A stretch of DNA of 64,000 nucleotides from Deltaproteobacteria bacterium (lineage in GTDB: Bacteria > Myxococcota_A > Polyangia > Haliangiales > JADYYK01). The DNA is taken from NCBI GenBank assembly GCA_020853705.1, contig JADYYK010000189.1, forward strand, positions 1-64,000, given 5' to 3'. The notes beneath the pieces were generated by a model that had not been told where the DNA came from, did not search any database, and saw only the letters and a list, made by a program, of their open reading frames with translations. Shown here piece after piece: positions 60,317-64,000 of the stretch; position 1 is the stretch's first letter, and each line of letters starts with the position of its first letter. A program made the position numbers and the translations under genes.

Positions 60317-60467
60317 ATCAGGGCCCCGGCGGGCCCGGGAATCAGACGTGTTTGCCGTGGTTTAGCCTGGCCGGGTGGGGTGGTACAATCGCGCCCTGCC
60401 GCGGGAAGCTCCGCCGGCTTCCGACGGTATCAGGTTGGCCCGCAATCCCTGCCCCGTGGAGACCCGA
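60317..60467 (+). other. 151-nt intergenic region with terminator-like hairpin and promoter
   Basis: GGGCCC-CGGC-GGGCCC hairpin (60321-60336) without U-tract follows the kinase stop. Further on, TTTAGC (60361-60366) and TACAAT (60384-60389) with a 17-nt spacer look like the promoter of the giant gene. Confidence 0.5.
60361..60389 (+). promoter_or_regulatory. Putative sigma70-like promoter of the giant gene
   Basis: TTTAGC (60361-60366), 17-nt spacer, TACAAT (60384-60389). Leader of about 70 nt; GGAG lies 7 nt before the ATG at 60468. Confidence 0.45.
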
Positions 60468-63400
60468 ATGCTCAAGGAACTCGAAGAGCTCGCCCAGCTC
60501 GACAAGCTCAAGCAGACCAAGAAGCTCGGCGAAGCTGCCGCCGAGGACGCCGCGGCTGCGGCCGCGACTGGCGCTGCTGGCGGCGCTGCTGCTGGCGCCG
60601 CCGCCGGTGCCGCCGGTGCACACAAGCCGGCGCATGGCGCTGCGGCGGGTGTGCTGTCGCACTGGAGCGATGCGGGCAAGCAGGCTGCGAAGGCGGCCGA
60701 CGCGCACGGCGCGCATGGCGCGCACGAGGCCGCGCATGCGGAAGGCGGTAGCCAGGCGGGTAAGGGCGGGGCCGCGGCGGCGAAGGGAGCGGCGGAAGGT
60801 GCTGCGGGCGCTGCGGGTGCTGCAGGCGCTGCAGGCGCTGCGGGTGCGGCCGGGGCGGCCGCCGGTGCAGCGGTGGGTGCGGCTGGGGCGGCCGCGGCGG
60901 GTGTTGCGGGTGTCGGGGCGGCGGGCGCGGCGGCTGGGGCAGCGGGTGCGGCGGGTGCGGCGGGTGCTGGTGCGGCGGCGGGCGCGGCGGGCGCTGGTGC
61001 GGCGGCGGGCGCGGCGGGCGCGGGCGCGGCGGGTGCGGCTGCCGAGGGGGCAGCCGCAGGTGCCGCGGGTGCGGCTGCCGAGGGGGCAGCCGCAGGTGCC
61101 GCGGCCAGCTCGGGCGCTGCGCAGGCTGCAAGCAGTGCGGCCAGCGGTGCGGCGGCGGGTGCTGCTGCGGCGAGTGAGGGTGCAGGCAGCGCGGCGGGTG
61201 CCGGCGCAGCGGCAGGCGCGAGCGCGGCGGCGGGCGCGGTGGCGGGCTCCACGGCCCTGGCCGAGCCGGTGGGAACGGCGATCACAGGGGCGGCGGGCGG
61301 CGGTGCCGGTGCAGGCGCGGGTGGTGGCGCAGGCGGCGGCGCTGGTGCTGGCGCTGGCGGCGGGGGCGGCGGCGGCGTGGCTGGCGGCATGGCGGAGGGC
61401 ATGACGGCGGGAATGACCGCGGGAATGACCGCGGGAATGACCGCGGGCATGGCTGCGACCAGCGGCGCCATGGCCGGTGGCATGTCCAGCATGGCCACCT
61501 CGGCGCTGAGCGCAGGCGCCGCGGCAGGGGCGGCAGCTGGCGCGGGCCAGGACCACAGCGCGCCCGAGTACACGCGTGGCCGCGCCGGCGACGCGATGGC
61601 GCCCGAGTACACGCGCGGTCACCTGATCTCGTCGCAGCTGGGCGGCCACGACGCCGCGCACAACATCGTGCCGATGCAGCGCGGCAGCTTCCAGGACGCC
61701 CGGGTCCAGGAGCGCGCGGTGATGGACATGGGCGCGCGCGCCTTCGCCGGCGGCATGGGCGGTGGGGTGCACTACGATGTCGCGGCGCAGACGACGCAGC
61801 CTCGGCACACCAGCCATGAGCTGAATCACCTCAAGCAGCAGCGCGCGGGGGGGCATCGCGGCGCGGCCCGGCGCGGGCGCATCTCGAACGGCAAGCGCGG
61901 CAAGAGGGTGCGGCCCGAGCTGAAGGCCCTGCACGGCGGCAAGGCGGCGGAGGAGCACACCCGCCACCTGGCTGGCGCCGAGCCGACCGTCACCTCCGCG
62001 CACGCCCCGGCCAGCGTCGCCTCGCCGGGCGATCCGGCCAGCATCGTCTCGCCGCGCGACCCAGCCAGCTCGCCGCGCGATCCGGCCAGCTCGCCGCGCG
62101 ATCCGGCCAGCTCGCCGCGCGATCCGGCCAGCTCGCCGCGCGATCCGGCCAGCGGCGCGTCGCCGCGCGACCTCAGCCCTGACCTCGGTCAGGTCGGCAT
62201 GGTGAACCCCGACCTGCAGCGCCGCGTCGGCATGGTCAGCCCTGACCTCGCGCCGTCCCGGATTGGCATGGTCAACCCCGAGCTGGCCCGCGGCCGCGAG
62301 TCCGCGGGCGCCGAGCTGCAGCACGAGGAGCTGCATCGCGTCGGCATGATCAACCCCGACCTCAAGGCCCCCAAGGTGGGCATGGTCAACCCCGACCTGG
62401 CGCAGCCCAAGGTCGGCATGGTCAACCCCGACCTGCGTGACGCCGACGGCAAGCTGAAGGTCGGCATGGTGAACCCCGAGCTGAAGGACAAGCTCGACGC
62501 CAGCAAGGACGCCGGCAAGGACGCCAAGGACGCCAAGCATCTGCTCGGCGACCACGAGGGCAAGGAGCAGGAAGGCGAAGGCGAGGGCGGCAAGAAGCCC
62601 GAGGGCGAGCACAAGGACGACAAGGACGGCAAGGACGGCAAGCCGGGCAAGGTCGTCAGCAAGACCGACAAGCTGCACGCCAAGGCGCTCAAGCTCAAGC
62701 CCGTGGGCCCCGACGGCAAGGCCACGCTGCACAAGCCGATCACCATCGACAAGCTCAGCGGCAAGGTCAACCTGCCCGGCACCCCGGGCATCAACGCGCC
62801 CGGCGCTGGTTTCGACGGCAAGCTCGACAAGCTGCCGGTCAAGCCGCAGGTCAAGGAGGTCGGCAAGCAGCTCGGCGCCGAGGTCAAGGGCGCGCACACC
62901 GAGATCCAGCAGGTCGCCAACCAGCCCTCCAAGGCGGCGGGCGGTCCCCCGCTGACCGACGTGGCCAAGAAGCCGGCAGGCGCTGGTGGCGGTGGTGGCG
63001 GCGGTGGCGGCGGTCACGGGCCGGCTCCGGCCAAGGGGCCGGGCAAGCCCGCGGCGGGCGGCCCGGCCGCCGGCCCCGGCGGCAAGCCCGGCGAGCAGCA
63101 GCCTGGCGCCCCCACCAGCGAGGCGCAGAAGAAGATGGCGGCGCTGCACGCCGAGGCGGCGTGGAAGAAGGGCGAGGTCAAGGCCGGCGCCATGGCCAAG
63201 GCCAAGCGCGTCAGCATCGCGTCACTCGACAAGAAGGAGGACGTCGAGGCGCGCGCCAAGGCCAAGGTCAAGAAGGCCGAGGAGAAGGCCGCCGCCGAGA
63301 AGGCCAAGGCCAAGGAGAAGGCCAAGGAGGACGCCGCCACCCACGCGACGTCGATCACCGACCTCAAGGTCAAGCTCGAGGCCTCGGTCACCACCGAGAC

Positions 63401-64000
63401 CCAGGACGTCAAGACCGGCCTCGAGAAGGCCAAGAGCGAGCTCAAGGAGAAGATCACCGCCGAGTCGAACACGCTCAAGACCGAGGCGGATCTCCAGGTC
63501 GCCAACCTGCAGGGTCAGCAGCTGACCGAGCAGAAGGCCACCATCAAGAGCCAGATCGAGCAGAAGAAGACCCAGTTCAAGGCCCAGGCCGACGCCTCGC
63601 ACAAGCAGCTGGTCGAGCAGTCCAAGGCCGAGAAGGAGAAGCTCTTCGCCGAGGGCGAGAAGGAAGAAAACCGGGTCAAGACCGACGGTGAGGAGAAGGC
63701 CAAGGGCGTCGAGAAGAAGGGCGAGACCTCCGCCGCCGACGTCAACAAGAAGGCCGCCACCGAGGCCGCCGACGTGCGCCAGAAGGCGCAGGCCAAGGCC
63801 GCCGCTACCCGCGCCGAGGTCGAGCGCAAGAAGCAGGACGAGAGCTGGTGGGAGAAGGCCAAGGGCTGGTTCTCCGGCGACCCCGGCGCCAAGGACGTCG
63901 CCGAGGGCGAGCGCATCGCCAGCGACATCATCAAGAAGGGCGAGATCAGCGCCAAGGACATCATCAAGACGGCGACCAAGGACGCCGCCGACATCCGGCA
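60468..64000 (+). CDS. Giant repeat-rich protein with nuclease-like block, polymorphic-toxin-like (3' truncated)
   Basis: At least 1177 residues, open to the window end. Order: short amphipathic helix (LKELEELAQLDKLKQTKKLG); Ala/Gly-rich region (about 25-330) with GMTAGMTAGMTAGM near 306-335; APEYTRG twice, the second leading to RGHLISSQLGG (383-393) and HNIVPMQ, which resemble the RGHL / NivP core of DNA/RNA non-specific endonuclease-like domains in bacterial toxins; six SPRDPAS-type heptads (519-565); seven VGMVNPDL-type repeats (576-672); a Lys/Asp-rich segment; a Gly/Pro linker; and from about 885 a long Lys/Glu/Ala coiled coil with SWWEKAKGWFSGDPGAKD near the end. No signal peptide, so export by an injection or contractile system is plausible but not shown. 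The acidic residue of a catalytic DRGH is Thr here. Confidence 0.82.
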   Translation, partial: MLKELEELAQLDKLKQTKKLGEAAAEDAAAAAATGAAGGAAAGAAAGAAGAHKPAHGAAAGVLSHWSDAGKQAAKAADAHGAHGAHEAAHAEGGSQAGKGGAAAAKGAAEGAAGAAGAAGAAGAAGAAGAAAGAAVGAAGAAAAGVAGVGAAGAAAGAAGAAGAAGAGAAAGAAGAGAAAGAAGAGAAGAAAEGAAAGAAGAAAEGAAAGAAASSGAAQAASSAASGAAAGAAAASEGAGSAAGAGAAAGASAAAGAVAGSTALAEPVGTAITGAAGGGAGAGAGGGAGGGAGAGAGGGGGGGVAGGMAEGMTAGMTAGMTAGMTAGMAATSGAMAGGMSSMATSALSAGAAAGAAAGAGQDHSAPEYTRGRAGDAMAPEYTRGHLISSQLGGHDAAHNIVPMQRGSFQDARVQERAVMDMGARAFAGGMGGGVHYDVAAQTTQPRHTSHELNHLKQQRAGGHRGAARRGRISNGKRGKRVRPELKALHGGKAAEEHTRHLAGAEPTVTSAHAPASVASPGDPASIVSPRDPASSPRDPASSPRDPASSPRDPASSPRDPASGASPRDLSPDLGQVGMVNPDLQRRVGMVSPDLAPSRIGMVNPELARGRESAGAELQHEELHRVGMINPDLKAPKVGMVNPDLAQPKVGMVNPDLRDADGKLKVGMVNPELKDKLDASKDAGKDAKDAKHLLGDHEGKEQEGEGEGGKKPEGEHKDDKDGKDGKPGKVVSKTDKLHAKALKLKPVGPDGKATLHKPITIDKLSGKVNLPGTPGINAPGAGFDGKLDKLPVKPQVKEVGKQLGAEVKGAHTEIQQVANQPSKAAGGPPLTDVAKKPAGAGGGGGGGGGGHGPAPAKGPGKPAAGGPAAGPGGKPGEQQPGAPTSEAQKKMAALHAEAAWKKGEVKAGAMAKAKRVSIASLDKKEDVEARAKAKVKKAEEKAAAEKAKAKEKAKEDAATHATSITDLKVKLEASVTTETQDVKTGLEKAKSELKEKITAESNTLKTEADLQVANLQGQQLTEQKATIKSQIEQKKTQFKAQADASHKQLVEQSKAEKEKLFAEGEKEENRVKTDGEEKAKGVEKKGETSAADVNKKAATEAADVRQKAQAKAAATRAEVERKKQDESWWEKAKGWFSGDPGAKDVAEGERIASDIIKKGEISAKDIIKTATKDAADIR

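Noticed and set aside
60342..63149. 935-codon open frame on the minus strand
   Set aside because: It is the antisense of the giant gene. High GC at third positions leaves few stops on the opposite strand; its product is low-complexity Ala/Arg/Thr with no recognisable domain and no promoter or ribosome site.

Overview
The window is about 70% GC and gene-dense, and reads as chromosome of a Gram-negative member of the Myxococcota (Polyangia-like deltaproteobacteria). The main reasons are an AgmX/PglI-domain protein inside a Glt/Nfs-type envelope operon, paired short outer-membrane beta-barrels of the myxobacterial type, a eukaryote-like Ser/Thr kinase, an FHA-sigma54 activator, many lipoproteins and TPR proteins, and a DUF4266/DUF3570 operon. 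No tRNA, rRNA, IS element, prophage or CRISPR array was seen.

Layout. 1-1494: C-terminal part of a proline-rich membrane protein ending in an FGE-sulfatase-like domain. 1532-4039: VIT/P-domain/vWA protein (minus). 4150-9725: overlapping purine operon purB-purC-purS-purQ-purL, followed by a GNAT acetyltransferase and a small membrane protein; purF lies apart at 13562, behind a DMT-like permease and two beta-barrel genes. 15037-31779: CDF transporter, a lipoprotein, prfB (with programmed +1 frameshift), lysS, lolC, a di-haem peroxidase on the other strand, then the envelope-biogenesis run lolD-bamA-skp-fabZ-PPC lipoprotein, an MFS transporter, a TPR protein and a lipoprotein. 32132-33266: a small conserved-looking protein and an SDR dehydrogenase, tail to tail over a bidirectional terminator.

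33416-45707 (all minus): a roughly 12 kb operon resembling the Glt (gliding) / Nfs (spore-coat) trans-envelope complex of Myxococcus: two outer-membrane barrels, a periplasmic protein, three TPR proteins (GltC-, GltD- and GltE-like), a small GltF-like protein, a TonB-like GltG protein, a lipoprotein and a third barrel. No AglRQS-type motor genes are present here. An FHA-sigma54 activator is divergently transcribed from its head, and a kinase/zinc-ribbon/AAA/TPR protein follows. 50737-53456: DUF3570-DUF4266-SH3/barrel-lipoprotein operon. 53689-60316: AAA-TPR protein, CCA-adding enzyme, and an unusual nitroreductase-REC-PAS-histidine kinase fusion. 60468-end: the start of a giant repeat-rich, polymorphic-toxin-like protein running off the window.

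Two regulatory themes recur. Many genes lacking a Shine-Dalgarno site have a TAnnnT -10 box only 6-7 nt before the start codon, suggesting leaderless transcripts. Three barrel genes end inside a long perfect or near-perfect hairpin followed by a TCCG-repeat tract in place of a U-tract. All assignments come from reading the sequence; no database search was run.
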